Assembly (NCBI RefSeq): GCF_025766255.1
Contig: NW_026516727.1
Coordinates: 1-64,000 of the forward strand
Source: Zychaea mexicana
Taxonomy: Eukaryota; Mucoromycota; Mucoromycetes; Mucorales; Lichtheimiaceae
Length of the DNA: 64,000 nt
Reading direction: 5' to 3'
Within the stretch, counting starts at the first letter, position 1. Every line of letters begins with the position of its first letter. The position numbers and the translations under genes are program-made. This document shows, in pieces, positions 49,685 through 63,276 of the stretch. A model generated the notes under the pieces. That model saw only the letters and a list, made by a program, of their open reading frames with translations, ran no database searches and had not been told where the DNA came from.

Positions 49685-52600
49685 TCCAAAAGCATCCAAT
49701 AATAAAGCATGTATTCATTGCCATCCACATCTTCAGTTGAACTTTGTTTCTTTTAGTATATTGGGTTATATAAATGCTGGAGTAGTAGCAATAGCTGCTT
49801 GCTCCTGTTTTTTGTCCTTTCTGTCTCAATTATATCTGGTCATGTCGCAGTGAACACTGTATACTACTATCATATTACTACTACTTTCGTACTTCCATTT
49901 ACAGCTTACACACAGCGAACGATCGGTAATCGAGTTCAGCATCTTGGTTGTCTTCTTCCATTCCTAACGTCAGACTTGCATGAAATAGGGCGTGATATAA
50001 CTGATTGATAGGTTGTATGCATGACTTTGACAGTGGAACTACAATTTTCATGTATACAAAGTAAAGAGCTAGAGAAAATATGTATGCAATGCGCCATGCA
50101 CTCTCCTCTTTTCGACCGTTTTTTTTTTTCGGTGGTAGCATTAAATTAGTATGTCTTTTACAGACAGCTCTTGCTTCTACTTAAGATACTACTGTATTTC
50201 TCCAATCATACGTACATACTTCACGCATATGGGCTGCATATGCTACATGATACATAATGCCAATGGATAGTGATATGTGTACTGCGGCCCATATTATGTA
50301 TTTAAAAATGGTATAGCTCACATCCAAAACCACAGTGACCGTTTGAACCTTTTGGGGCCGTACAATGCCTCGGAAAGTTGCTTTAGGTATCCCAATGGCC
50401 ACAAACGAAAAGTTGGACTTTTGGGATGGCAGTAGACGTAGAATGGTGGTCTACCGAGAAAAAACGACTGTGTGCGATTTTTGGAAACGAAGAGAAAAGG
50501 GAAAGGGGGAGAAGCAAAACATCAAGCACAGATTGTCAATAGCATTTTCATCAACTATCGTGTATATAGAGAAATGGCTTTGATATAAATGCTGTAGGCC
50601 TTTTCGTGGATGGATTGTTTGTTGCGTATATGTAATTGATCAATAACAAAGCTGTCAAAAATCAGTCACTTGGAATTTCCTTGATTACCACTCTTTTTTG
50701 CTAGGGATGATCATATTTCATATAATGATATCAGTAACTCCCAAGATAACAGCCCTGGTTGTTGTTGCTGTCTTATCCTGTGTTGGTCCGTTCTACTTTA
50801 AAGCAAGACTTGTTATTTTGACAAGCAAGATCGATGTTGCTCCCAACGATTTGTATATCTATCGTAAGCTAAAGTACATTGCTGCTACTAGTTCTATGAT
50901 AGGATATGAGAGAAGAGGGAAAACCTTTACCTTTATCAGGATTACAAGTGCTAGACTAATAAGTACCATTAGTCATTGATTTTGGAAGAAATGCTGCAAT
51001 ATAATAGTACTGTAGATGGCATTTTTCGTTTTCCTCGACATGTCAAATATAAAAAGTAATTGAGTTCGAGTCCCTTATTGGCAGGAGCTGCCACAGACAG
51101 AAAAAAGGGGACGGAGAGAATTCACAAGCACGAACACCCGTACAGAGTGAGAGACCGCTGTTCTTCTGGATCCTTTCTCTGATGGGCTATGATTATATTT
51201 TAACAGATGAACGGGGGTCCTGTATCGTAAGACAAGATTGATCGAAGGAGATACGAGACTAGTCCCTTGGCGTTGGCTCCACGGGAGAAATAGAGCTTAT
51301 GTATACATACGCCCTCTTATCCATTATATGATAACTGGGGGCAACGGACATATGGTACATAGTAAAACAAGATCTCGTTAATTTCTTTGATATTGTATGT
51401 ACATTCTTTACACAATTATATATACTACATACACGCCCCATCTTTGAAGGAGGCAACAACATGCTATAAAAAAAGGGAACAAAAATCATATTTTGTACCA
51501 ATTACATTTATTATAGTCACGCCCTTATTATCTACCACGGGCAATACATCTCATCCATCTTTTTGAAAATGATGAGATAATGATGATGGTCGAAAATGCT
51601 AATATGACTTAAACGTGTGTGATGGTGTATGTGCACGCACAGATGAGTTACCCAGGCTGTCAGGCATTAAGGGGTTATGTGCGGGTACTATAAATGATGT
51701 TATGCACGTACAACTGAACTGGAGATCGAGCAGTCGCACCACTTTTACTGGCCTCTGCAGTATGATACGTACTCTCTCTTAGTTACTATTCGACATTAAA
51801 ATGCAGCAAAAAGTTCCCGTATGCATATACACTAAATTCATATTCTCACTCTGTTATGCAAAACTTCACATTTTGCAATAAACTTCGGATCGATTGTGAA
51901 ATGTGAAGTCTAACTGATAATAACCGATGTATCATAATCCTAAAATGAGTGGGAAATAAAAATAAAGTGCAGTTATTCTTTTTTCAACAAAGATTTTAAA
52001 GGGGTGCAGTTAATCCTCAGTGATAGCTTTCCAGAGTATTATTTTCTTGTACACAAAGATAGCATGCTTGATAAAATTTGAAGGTATGATATGCACGGAT
52101 AGGTTTAGTAAAAAGACAGTATATGATATCTATCTAGGGGTTTTTTTTACTGAGCTTTTATAGCGGTGTAAAACTCGTGTCTTTAACCGAAGATTGCGAC
52201 AAATGCATGGACCTTGATTTATCGTTTAATGGCCTAGGAACTGACAAGGATGTTGCTAACTAATAAACCGCGATATGCAGCACGAATACTGTATAAATTG
52301 TCATCACGCATGATCATGATGGTGTGCGGAAGTCGACAGGCCTTTTGTTCTAGAAGACACCAAACTATAAAAAGATGAACAGGCTTGCCAAATGCTGTAG
52401 AAAAGTATCAACGTAATTCGTTTTTTTGAATAATTTAATCAGTAAATCACAAATGTTTAAAGCATCTTTACCCAATTGCGGTATGATGTACAGTGCTACC
52501 CCTTCTGGTAGCAGCCCTTCAAACATTCGACTCATCCGTGCCGATTGAATACAGTATGCTACAATGCTCCCAGATTTGCTATACATAAAACTTGAGTATA

Positions 52601-53097
52601 AGCAGGAAGTGCTTATATATATGATGCATTTGCTATCAGGCGTCATTAGTACATGCCAGAACACGCATGATTGTAACATTGAGAAGTTTTCGCTGTAAGT
52701 TTATGTATTAACTTCTTATGTATTAACTTACGATGTGGCTCGCAGTAGTCTCCCATCGTCGTGCCATGTTGTACCATTTTCTTCCTTTTGTTAAATGAGC
52801 TCAGAGGGATTCTTGAAGTACTACCACTTGTTTTAATCCGTTGTCTCAATCCGAACAAGTACCTAATCATCAACATGGAAATTTCTTGGCTAAAAGCAGT
52901 AATAGAAGCAAAAAAAAAGTGGTCAGCTGTTCCTTAATTTCCAAAAATGGGCAAACGTCATTGTTTAGCTCTCCGACAGCATAATAGACAGCTGCGTCCT
53001 GCCGCCCTTTTTTTTGACACGTTCTGGGAAAAAAAGGCATAGAGTAATACATAGGCTCTCTCGTTTCCTCTCTTCCCTCCCCCAAATCTCAAGCGGA
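49685..53097. other. Long spacer
   Basis: 3.4 kb, AT-rich, with no complete gene. A minus-strand run at about 52679-52400 (MSRMFEGLLPEGVALYIIPQ) and another at 52876-52700 (RYLFGLRQRIKTSGSTSRIP) could be two exons of a small minus-strand gene or a remnant; no family is recognised. Confidence 0.4.
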
Positions 53098-56000
53098 ATG
53101 GTGAATTGTAATTGTGGCAACGATGCACGCCACTGTGCAATTATTCAGCCTGGTACTGAATTGGGTCGTTGGTATTATAAGGCAAGTCTTGTATATTTCT
53201 CCATTTCGAAACAGGGCTACTGGGAAGTTTGAAAGTGTTGGCTATTGTGTTGTCGTCCATTGCTCGCGCAGTAGTTGCAAGAAAAAGAAAAAGGCGATTC
53301 AACAAATTGCATTGCATTCATTGCGCCCGTGATCCGATTGCACGTTCTCCGTTACTTACCTTACTCGTTCCCCCCCTTTTTATATTGTGTTCTTTTTTGT
53401 TGGCACTCTCAAATAACATAGTGCCCAAGCAGCAGCTGCACTTTTTTCCAATGGGATGATGCGACACCACGTCAAAAGTTTACAGCATCTTCCGTCGCCT
53501 CTTTTCCCGGAAATGGGCAGTCGCAATACGGCCAACAAGTTGGAAATGGCAGCAACGATGCTAGTCGTAACCGCCAATCACAACGTCTACGTATCAATCG
53601 TTCCTTTACACCCACTGAAGTCACCTTCCAAGTGCAGTCAGTTACCCAAATCCGCCTCCACATGCGTAATAATCAACACTTGACTGAGCTTTTACGGGGA
53701 ATTTCTACCTACAAAGACGACTGCTGGATGATCCCTGCGACAAAGCAAGCCTATGATCGAGCAGTGAGAACATTGATCAGTGATACCTCAGACACCATTA
53801 CAAGAATCAATCCCTTGCCATCATATATCGTGAAACTCCTTCCTACTGAAGAAGAAGAAGAAGAGGACAAAGACAATGCAGAAGATGGCGGCGAGCTTGA
53901 TGCTGATTCTGATGCTACAACCGACGACGGTCAAGACGAGGAAGGAAGTTTAGCAAATCACGATCAACAGAATCTTGACAACGACAAGTCCGAATCAGCT
54001 ATCTCAACTGACGAACAAGAAGGTAACGGTGATGATGAAACTAAAGAAGTCGGCAGCAACAGCAGCAATATCGGGTCGCTCAAGCAAAAGAGCAAGGGAA
54101 AAGGTCGAGCCACACATGTACATGACGATGATGAAGACTATCAAGAAGAGGCAGAGGAAGACGATGAGGATGAAGAAGATGATGAATCGGTTCAGCTTAG
54201 CGCACACGGCCGCCGCACGGAAAACACAGAGTTCGAAGAGCAAAGAAGCCAGAAAAAACGTTTACGGGACATTCAAGGTACTGATCTCTGGCGCGTACTC
54301 AAGGACTTTCAACGCAAAGGCGTAGTTGAAGGCATCAAGAGGGACGGCCGCATGCTTCTTGGTGACGATATGGGCCTCGGAAAAACAATACAAGCCATTG
54401 CTATTGCGTATGCGTACTCAGACAGCTGGCCCGTACTTATCCTCTGCCCATCCTCGCTTCGCTTCACCTGGAAAAACGAGATCACGCGCTGGATTGAAAG
54501 CGTCGATGGGGATGATATACGTGTGATTACCAAAGGACCCCAAATGGTCGAACTTGCAAAGCCTGTCGTCGACGATGAGGGTGATAATGAGCAAGAAGAG
54601 GATGTGGCGGAAGACACGAAAGCATCGTCATCTAGCTCAACCGCATCAGTACTTCAACGACGAACAACAAGAGATCGTAGGTGCAAGCAGAAACTGCCGG
54701 CTAAACGCCGCAAGGTACAAAAGACCAAGTTCTGGATCGTAAGCTATGACATTGCCACCAAGCAGATAGACTATATCAGCCAGGCAAAGTTCAACTTTAT
54801 CATATGTGATGAGAGCCACTACTTGAAGGGTTTAAAGGTATGTACCCGATACAACAATTATTATTAACTTATGATGTATGTGATCAACGTGTCGCTGTTG
54901 CTGATAGTTTTGATATTTTTTTATTTGCCTTTTACAGACACAGAGAACCAAGTCTATTGTTCCTGTTCTTCAAAAGAGCAAACATGTTCTACTATTGTCC
55001 GGAACTCCCGCTTTCTCAAAGCCGTTAGAGCTTTTCTCTCAATGCAATGCGCTACGCCCGGATATTTTCTCTTCTCTGTACGAATTTGGTGCGCGGTACT
55101 GTGCTGGTTCGAGTGGACGGAGCTACGGAAGAAACTCGGTATTCAAAGGCACGTATATGAATACTGTAGAAGCATTTCATGATCTAAAGTAACAGCACTT
55201 TTAACCGACACATCCCTTTTCCCACCCAGAAGAAAATAACAAACTCAAATAAGTACTAAAACCACCGTTGAAATATATTAGGCGCCAGCAACTTGCAAGA
55301 GCTAAACTTGCTTCTGACCCAAACTGTACTGGTGCGACGTCTCAAGGATGATGTTGGCATCGAACTCCCTCCAAAGACAAGACAAACCGTGTTCATGGAT
55401 GTTGCTGCTTCGGTGAAGCGAGCGATGAAGAAGAACAATGAGTACATGCAAAAGACTTTGCGCGCAATGGATAAGCCTGACAATAGTGGAGGCGGTAGGA
55501 GCAGCAAGAGTGACGAGCCGAATAAGCGAAAGTTGATGTTACAATTGGTGAGTTAACACCAATTCCATATCGATTGAAATCATTCCTTAGGACGAGACAC
55601 TGCTGTTTATTGTCGAAACTAACTACTAAGGATCATTGTATGACTATGATCAATCTCGGTATCATATTGCTTCTTCATTGATGTGTAGTATACGGACACT
55701 GCTGCTGCCAAAATCCCAGTCGTAAAAGAATATCTCGAGCATGTATTTGGCACCACTGATCAAAAGATGATCATCTTCGCTCACCATCGTTCAATGCTTA
55801 ATGCCATTGAGGAATGTGCTATCAGTTGCAACGTATGTATATCAGTAATATCTTGCTTCTTACTGAGATTCTAATGTGGCCTTTTTCCTTTTGCTCTTCT
55901 ACCACCATTACATTAAATGTATATACGATAGATCGGCTATATCCGCATTGATGGCTCAACTCACCCCGATGTGCGTCAGCAAATGTGCGACCGTTATCAA

Positions 56001-56884
56001 GCGAAGGGATCGAGTGTTCAAGTCGCTATCTTGAGCCTTTCCATTGGTGTTGGATTAACACTTAGTGCTGCTGATTTGGGTATGTTACCATTGTTGTTAT
56101 TTGATATGAACATTAAATATCTATTTGAAGCCGACATACGGATCTACATCTGCTGCTTAACCTACTCAAACTACTGAAATGTAGTCCTATTTGCCGAAAT
56201 ACATTGGACACCTTCCACTCTGTTGCAAGCGGAGGACCGAGCTCACGTAAATATACTTGTATTTTTTCCCATCCTCTTTCCAAACAATCTCACAGTTAAT
56301 CACATACACTTACCTTTAAATATTACTGGATATATTTGAATGATAATATCCTTATCAAAAAAACGCCATTCTTATTTCATTGCTTTATTTTCTCTTACCG
56401 ATTTTTTAGCGAATTGGAAGAAGGGGACCGGTAAACATTGTCTACATCTTAGCACCCGATACCCTTGGTTCGTGAATAGTACTTATTTAAGAGGAGAACC
56501 ATGTACTGCCCATTCATATGTTAACAATATCTTCTTTGTTTATACAATCATCAGATGGGTATTTGTGGAAACTCGTGAAGAAGAAGCTGAGTATTGTCGG
56601 AGCAGCCATCGGTAAGATGACTTAGGAATAGTTGTATATTTAAATTTGAGCTTTTTCTCTTTTTTTTTTTGGATCACCTGTGTGAAGGGAGGGGAGAAGT
56701 AACTATTAATGTATACTTTTCTGTTGCTTGTTTATGTTTAGATGGTACCATTAGTAAGGTCACCATCAATGAAGCATCATCTTCAGGATTTGACTGGCTT
56801 GGTGACGACGAGCAATCGGATTTCGAGCGACCTGCACAAGAAGACGACAAGGACGATGGTCAATCAGATGGTGACGTTGAATGA
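53098..56884 (+). CDS. SMARCAL1/ZRANB3-like SNF2 helicase with N-terminal GRF zinc finger
   Basis: Predicted 862 residues from ten exons: 53098-53181, 53422-54837, 54938-55148, 55282-55547, 55689-55832, 55932-56079, 56185-56246, 56410-56467, 56555-56611 and 56742-56884. The N-terminus is a GRF zinc finger (CNCG... then GRWYYKCPSSSCTFFQWDD) created by joining exons 1 and 2 across a GC-AG intron (GCAAGT donor at 53182). Next come a HARP-like segment, a long acidic region, and the SNF2 ATPase: GDDMGLGKTIQA (Walker A), LILCP, FIICDESHYLKG (DESH box), LLLSGTPAFSKP, NLQELNLLLTQTVLVRRLKD, MIIFAHHRSMLNAIE, IRIDGSTHPDVRQQM, SLSIGVGLTLSAAD, and HWTPSTLLQAEDRAH followed by RIGRRGPVNIVYILA. This group reanneals DNA and remodels stalled forks. 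An acidic/Ser insert separates motifs Ia and II. The exon 3/4 junction could instead be GTATAT (55153) to CAG (55288); both keep frame. Confidence 0.92.
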
Positions 56885-59127
56885 GGAGACATAGACGAAG
56901 GCGATGATGCCTAACCAGCGAAATTATACATTACCCACTCTAAAACTATATCTGTCTGTTACATAGCATTAGAAACACACTAGCACATACACACAAACAA
57001 AAACCATGTACATCTCTTTTATAATACCTTTGCACATAATATGTACTATATAGCACACAACACATACAAAGTTATCCTTGCATATAAATCACTGATAAAA
57101 ATGACAAAATTCAATGTTACATATTGCTACCATTACAATTACAGTCGCTAACAAGCTCTAAAAGTGGATATGTACTAATCACATCTGCTGATGGTTGCCA
57201 TATTTTTTTTTGTTTAGGATGCGCCCATGTTATTCTGAGCTTTTCAACCAGTCAAAAAAGCATTTTACTATAAAGCTGATCAATATCGAATTGCTTTCAC
57301 GTTCTTGAACTGCACTGTATCATCAGCATAAGGCGGAAGGAAAGTTCACCAGTGTTAGTAATGGTGCCCTTGCTACCGATATACATGTACGGCCTTTCAA
57401 GTCAGCGAAGTTTGTTCTAGAATCACTGTATTGAAACACAACATGATGCTTGACCACTTCATCAACAAGATTACAGTTAATCTTCATTAAAGATAATCGA
57501 TAATAGCAGATATTTTTTTTCTTCTTCGAAGGTACAATTGATATTATAGTTAGGAAAAAGCCATATAATTTTGATCGGCTGTTTCTCCGTAAGTCTTAAA
57601 ACATATTACATCTTACGTGTGACAGAGTCAAGACCGCTATAGCTGCTATGAGTGGATCCGTCAATTATTCAGGAGGTGGTAGACTCAGCGATAATCCGAA
57701 AAAAAATATAATATAGAAGCTGTAACAATTGTTTCTTCCACAGTTTTAGTAACACTCACAGTTACAGGACAAAACATCTTATCGACTACTATCCGATGAC
57801 TCGTAAGAGAAAATTATAAAGCGATCAAAATTTGATTTGATCGAGCAGTTGATAGACCGACGTACAATCACGATCTTCAAATACCTGCTTGTATATAGTG
57901 TATATGGAGATTATTTGTAGAAGTCAAATGAGGCTCGTCAAGGTCCACCTCAACAAGAATGATCGGAAATAAGGTATAGTCACAATCTGAACGAGAAGAC
58001 ATCTTTGAGCTGTTAATAAACCACCAACACCCGGGGCATTCGAAACTGATTATTATTGCCTCTCCAAGACCCACCACCCTACATTTCAAGCTAGCAAACG
58101 GACGTTATGTTTCATGTTTTGTAATAGATGCCGACAACACGAAAGGGGTACTGATGTCGTGAATGTATTAGCTATCTCTTCTTTCAAGACTGTATTAATC
58201 AACTCGAAACACTAAATTACTGTAATAAGTGCAGATAACAAGGTTAAACTCGTAAAAAAAAACCAACCTGTTGTTATTGGTAAACCCGCATTGGTCAGGT
58301 GGGTTGGGGTGGTTGAGCAGTATTTAAAGTATGTACTGTGGAGGTCATGTGTGTGTATCTGATTGCTGTGAAGCGGGTTATATAATAAATTTTCAGGAGA
58401 GATGCAGCACATTAATACGCTAGCCAGCATACATAGCATCCATATTTTGTACATATCTAGGACGAGCAGACCCTCTCTCGGTCCGCTCAACGGAATAATA
58501 ATCAATCCATTTTCTCACAAAGGAACCGTTCGTCCCTCTCCTCCCCCCCCCCACCTCCCGTGGTGGTGGCCGTGGTTGGTATTAACATTATCCATTATGA
58601 AATGGTACAACCTGCCAAGTTGAAGCTTTGACGTATTATTAACTACAGGGCCTTGTTTGTAAGAGTAAAGCACTATTACTGATGCACATATGACAAAGAA
58701 AAAAAACGTGTCTTTGTGAAATGTGTGTAACATTGGACGAACAAAAAAAAAGACCCGCGTCTCTCTTTTTGGCCCTGTTGCCTCTTGCTGCTTGTGTTTT
58801 GTGATGTCGTTGAGACAGAGACCGGAAAGTTCACCCGTGCATATTTCATAGTTGTTTTTTTTCCCACTCAACCATAACCTACACACCTTTTTCCCCCTTT
58901 TATATATCCACACCCCCAAAACATACACTTTTTTATTATTCAAAAGGTAAACCTCTACAGAAAGCACTTTAAAAGAAAAGACAGAGAGAAAGAGAGAGAG
59001 GGAAGGGTGAGGATGTATAGTACGTGTATATTTACTGAAACGCTTCAGTTTACATATACCCCCCATACCAACAATAACCAACAACAGCAAAAAGCGAACT
59101 CTATAATACAACAACGAAAACCATACG

Positions 59128-59164
<37 letters not shown>

Positions 59165-59209
59165 TCACTCATCACATCGCAACATAACCACAACATACCG
59201 CACATTTCT
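56885..59209. other. Long spacer with CT/AT microsatellite
   Basis: No complete gene. A minus-strand run at 58089-57877 (SSRSDCDYTLFPIILVEVDL) is protein-like but isolated. A CT run followed by a TA run (about 59128-59163) lies 47 bases before the next gene's ATG and forms part of its leader or core promoter. Confidence 0.45.
59128..59163 (+). repeat. CT/TA microsatellite
   Basis: About eight CT units run directly into about ten TA units, just upstream of the GAS2-like gene. The position suggests a polymorphic promoter or leader element. Confidence 0.8.
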
Positions 59210-62183
59210 ATGACCGCAATGGCAACGGCTCCTGCACCATCCACGAGCATGCAGCAGGAAAGGCAGCAGCAGGAGGAGGGGGAGGAGGAGCAAAAGAATC
59301 TTGTCTTTCACAGTCTGTGCACTACCCCATTGCCACAAAAGGAGTTAGAAGAACTTCAAGCCATGCGCAATAACGAAGACGATGACGACCATCAAGAAAT
59401 AATGGCTCAAGTCAACATAATCTCAACAAAATTAACACAATGGCTCAGTGTGGCGCACATGACGGTATTTACACTGGAACAAAGTGTCAAAGATGACCCC
59501 GCCGTCACCTTGGATACGCGACCGCTCGACGCTGCTATGCAACAAGCCCAGCCGGTAATAAATGCATTTGTCGAGTTGAGCAACGAGTATGACGACGACG
59601 ACTTGTTACCCAGCATGATGAAGATGACGGTTGCCAAGATACAGAGCGAGTGGTCTGGTTTGCAGCATTTTGCATCCTCCGTCACAAAGACCGTCAATGC
59701 GTTGGTTGAGGAGCGGCAGCTGGTGGCTACCATGGATTACGTCTTGCTGCAGCTGGACGATATTTCGTTGATGATTTTCCAGTACCATGAGAAAAAGGCC
59801 ATGGTGACGCCGTCCACGTCGTTTGGCACACAAATGTCTTCGTCGACTAGCAGTTCAACTTCAAATAACACAACAGCAACAAACACCAAGGATGATGGAA
59901 TTTTGGTCGCAATTGACGAACGGGTCGAGCCAGTGTTTCGCGAGGTAGAACGTGTCTATGCCCGTATGACATCTACATCTGATGCTCCTGCGGACAAGTC
60001 TGGTATGCTTGCACGGAAACATGCCATGGTTCAGGAACGGTGGGAGAATTTGCGATCGGAAATCGATGATCTCAAGTATGGACTCAAGGAGGATCGCTGG
60101 TTGACGGTGTTCCGACAAGTCGCTGACCAGGTCGATGTCATGATTGATGGGCTGGAAAAGACCACGGCTCAGTGCTATGTCATGATACAACAAGTGCGAG
60201 ACAGAGCCGCCACCGCCGTTGGTGGTGTTCCCCGGCCGCATGGATCTACCACGTCGATATCATCCTCATCCTCGTCTGGATCCAGCCATAGCCACCATCA
60301 CCACCCTCCAGTCGTTGTCGATCAACACAAGTTTCGGTCGGCGGAAAAGAACTTTGAGGCCAAGTACAAGTACTATACGCCATCGATTGATCGTATGCTC
60401 GCCATGCTTGGAAACGGGATAGCGTCACGTGTGGGCCAGGACTTGCAGACTACCCGACGGCACCAAACCATGTTGCAGAAATGGACACAATTGAAAGGCG
60501 AGATGGACGATTTGCGAATGCGCGATTTGCCAGAGACGGAACGGTTATTGATGGCCGACAGACCTATCAGTCCTGCCTGGTCACGTATGAGCGATCGGAG
60601 CGACAGAAGCTGGAAGGGGTATAGGAGTCCAGAGCCACCGGCCGTGTACGATCGTTCACGAAGTCCTTATTCACGATCCACTTTGTCGCGCACTGGGAGT
60701 CCGTTGTATGATGATCGACAGCAACATGGACGCAGTGCAACGCCAAGCAGTGGCATGCGAAGCCATAGTAGTATTGGCAGCGGCGGAGGCAGCAGCGCTT
60801 ATAATCGAACCATGAGCCCACCGGTTGTGTATGGTCGTCAGCGTACTGTTAGCCCTCTTTCGTTTGGCAGCTTATTGCGGCCCAGTACGTCTGATTCGTC
60901 GTCCGTGTCTTCATCGTCACAGCGCACAGACGATGAACTACGGAAAAAGAGTCGGGTACCTACGGAGTCATTTATGAAGCCAACCAAAAGCAGCACATTA
61001 CGCAAGCAGAAAGCGGCTGCAACTGCAGCAGTAACAACAGCAACAGCAGCAGCAGCATCCAGACAACGTGAAGCCAGTGTACGGTCAGCAACACCCAATA
61101 GCAGCGCCCATCGCTACCACAACATCAATAGTCACACACTTCCCAAACGTCCCATGAGCAGTATGGATCGGGTAGGATCGCCCACGCGGCTACCTGTTCC
61201 TTATTCTGAGCGCGAACGAGCCATGTCTCCTGTCCGCCGCTCAGGCACTCCATCCCTTATCCCTCGACCTAAGACACCCTCACGGGCAGCATCACCCACT
61301 CCACCACGACCTCGCTCCTCCATGGCACGTATGTTCACTTTGTCATGAATTGTCTTCACCTTCAATAAAGACTATCAATCGCTCCCACCCACCAACCCAA
61401 GAAACGGTTTATTAAAGATGGCTAACTTTTGGGTTTTTTTTTCAATCAGACAACTCACCAGTACCACCGGTCCCTAAGCAACAGCCACAGCAGCCATCTG
61501 CTGAGCACCAACGGAGGATATTACGAAAGAAGCAATCCATGCCGGCCTTGATGCATCGGTCCGGCTCACCTGCCGCAGCAAGACTCCTCAATGCACGTAC
61601 ACCATCACCCCAATACGGCTACCGTCGTAGTAGCGACTATACAACATTCAGCGATGATGAGGAAGAAGAAGAAGGCCAAGACGACTATTACTATCGGAGG
61701 AGGACGGACAACAACTATAACGACTACGATGATGAAGACGACGACGAAGAATATTTCAGTAATACTAAAAACGATAATGATAATGACTTGTTAACACCCT
61801 CATGGCGAAAGCAACAACAACGACAACGACAGCTGCAGCAAAGACTAGAAGAACATCCAGCGTATCGACCGGACCGCAAGGATCCACTGGACGTGGAGGT
61901 GGCCAACATTGTGAACGCCAGTCCGATTGCGATCAAATGCCAAAAGGGGCCCAACGGATCAGGGCGATACTACTTTGGCAGCGAGTTGAGTCCGTCGGTT
62001 GGAGGAGGCAAGAAGCTTTACACGTGCAAACTGATGAGCTATACAGGAGGAAGACGGAGGCATAACACGTCGAATACCGACAGGGCAGCAGCAGCAGCGC
62101 CGCGCAACAAGGTGCTTGTGCGTGTTGGAGGTGGATGGCAGGATTTGGAATTGTTTCTACTTCACTATGGGATCCTCCACTAA
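59210..62183 (+). CDS. Kar9/GAS2-like microtubule-binding protein
   Basis: Predicted 950 residues from exons 59210-61328 and 61450-62183. The N-terminal 400 residues are helical and Kar9/spectrin-like (WLSVAHMTVFTLEQSV, TVAKIQSEWSGLQHFASSV, KHAMVQERWENLRSEIDDLK, RRHQTMLQKWTQLKGEMDDL). Then follows a long Ser/Arg/Pro-rich stretch with many SP sites (RSPEPPAVYDRSRSP, RTGSPLYDD), a basic-acidic linker, and a C-terminal GAR (Gas2-related) domain: DPLDVEVANIVNASPIAIKC, SGRYYFGSEL, KLYTCKLMSYTGG, KVLVRVGGGWQDLELFLLHY. GAR domains bind microtubules; Kar9-type proteins link microtubule plus ends to actin for nuclear and spindle positioning. The many SP sites suggest CDK/MAPK control, which is inference. 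An internal acidic Asp/Tyr run sits near 61660-61790. Confidence 0.88.
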
Positions 62184-63276
62184 TAAATAATAATAAATAA
62201 ATAAACTGAATAAAACAATAGCCGGCTGTTAAGCACACATTGGGGTTGATGGGGTAGAGATAACCGTTTATTATCTCTTTTTTTGTGTGTGTGATCCACT
62301 ATGCTATTCGGCTCGGTTCTTCACGTTAAGCCCGGCAAAACGTTAAGGAAAACCCGAAAATTGAATGTCCGGCTGGGTAAACCACTCATTGAACTAATAG
62401 AATCGGCGACCTACCAGATAAAGCAGGCAAGACAATCACTGCTCACTGATTAGCAGCTGGTTTTCAATGGCGCTGTAGCATTTTATCTCTTTCTCTCTCT
62501 CTCTCTCTCGCGCACCACCAACCACCAACCAAGGACCACAAAGCAACCAAAAGAGGAGCAGTGACGATTTTCATGTGGCCATGCTTGATATTCACGCGAT
62601 CGACAACAAACAAAAAGTCAAAAAAGGTTTAAGGTTGCATGAACCGAGGGGAGGGCTCTCTGTCTCTTTCTGTTATCACCATCTTGGCCCTGTTATCTCT
62701 CCCTTTGCTTCTCCCATCAATGCCGCAAATGTGGGGAAAACAAGCGGATTTCGTTGGGAATGTGCGGGAATATGATTAGGAAAGTAGGCGGGAAATATTT
62801 GGTTTGATCTATTGGATGACCTTTTTTTTTTTTTTTTTTTTTTTTGGGGGGGGGGTGTGTGTGTGATGGAATTTCCAGTGAGTAAGGATGAGAGAGGCGG
62901 TGGCAGTGATGTTACCGAACCCGGGAATTTATTCCCACTTCTTTGCTCTCTTTTTCTCCTTCCTCTCTACTTGATTTTTTTTTACAAGGTACGTTTGTGA
63001 CGGGTATGCTTTCTTCTCCGGGGCTTGTTCTTAGACGTCAGAGAGAGCGAGTGAGAGAGAGAGAAAGAAAGAGGCAAAAGAGAAGGTGGGGGTGCATATG
63101 TCATCATATGAATCTTTCCGGGACCTTCCACTTGGGACGCTTTATAAGCGTGTTTGATCGTCCATCGTCGTATTCACCTACTTTTCTTTTTCTTTTTCTT
63201 TCTTCCGTCTGCCCTTTCGCCTCCACAACCAGCCCCCTTCTCTCTTTCCCAACCCTCCATATCGTAACAACAAATC
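62184..63276. other. Spacer with homopolymer tract and PYC promoter
   Basis: Contains a CT microsatellite (about 62486-62509), a T24 tract followed by G10 and a TG run (62822-62868), GA-rich runs, and the CT-rich leader before 63277. No gene seen. Confidence 0.5.
63143..63148 (+). promoter_or_regulatory. TATA box of pyruvate carboxylase gene
   Basis: TATAAG 129 bases upstream of the ATG, followed by a long pyrimidine-rich leader. Confidence 0.45.
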
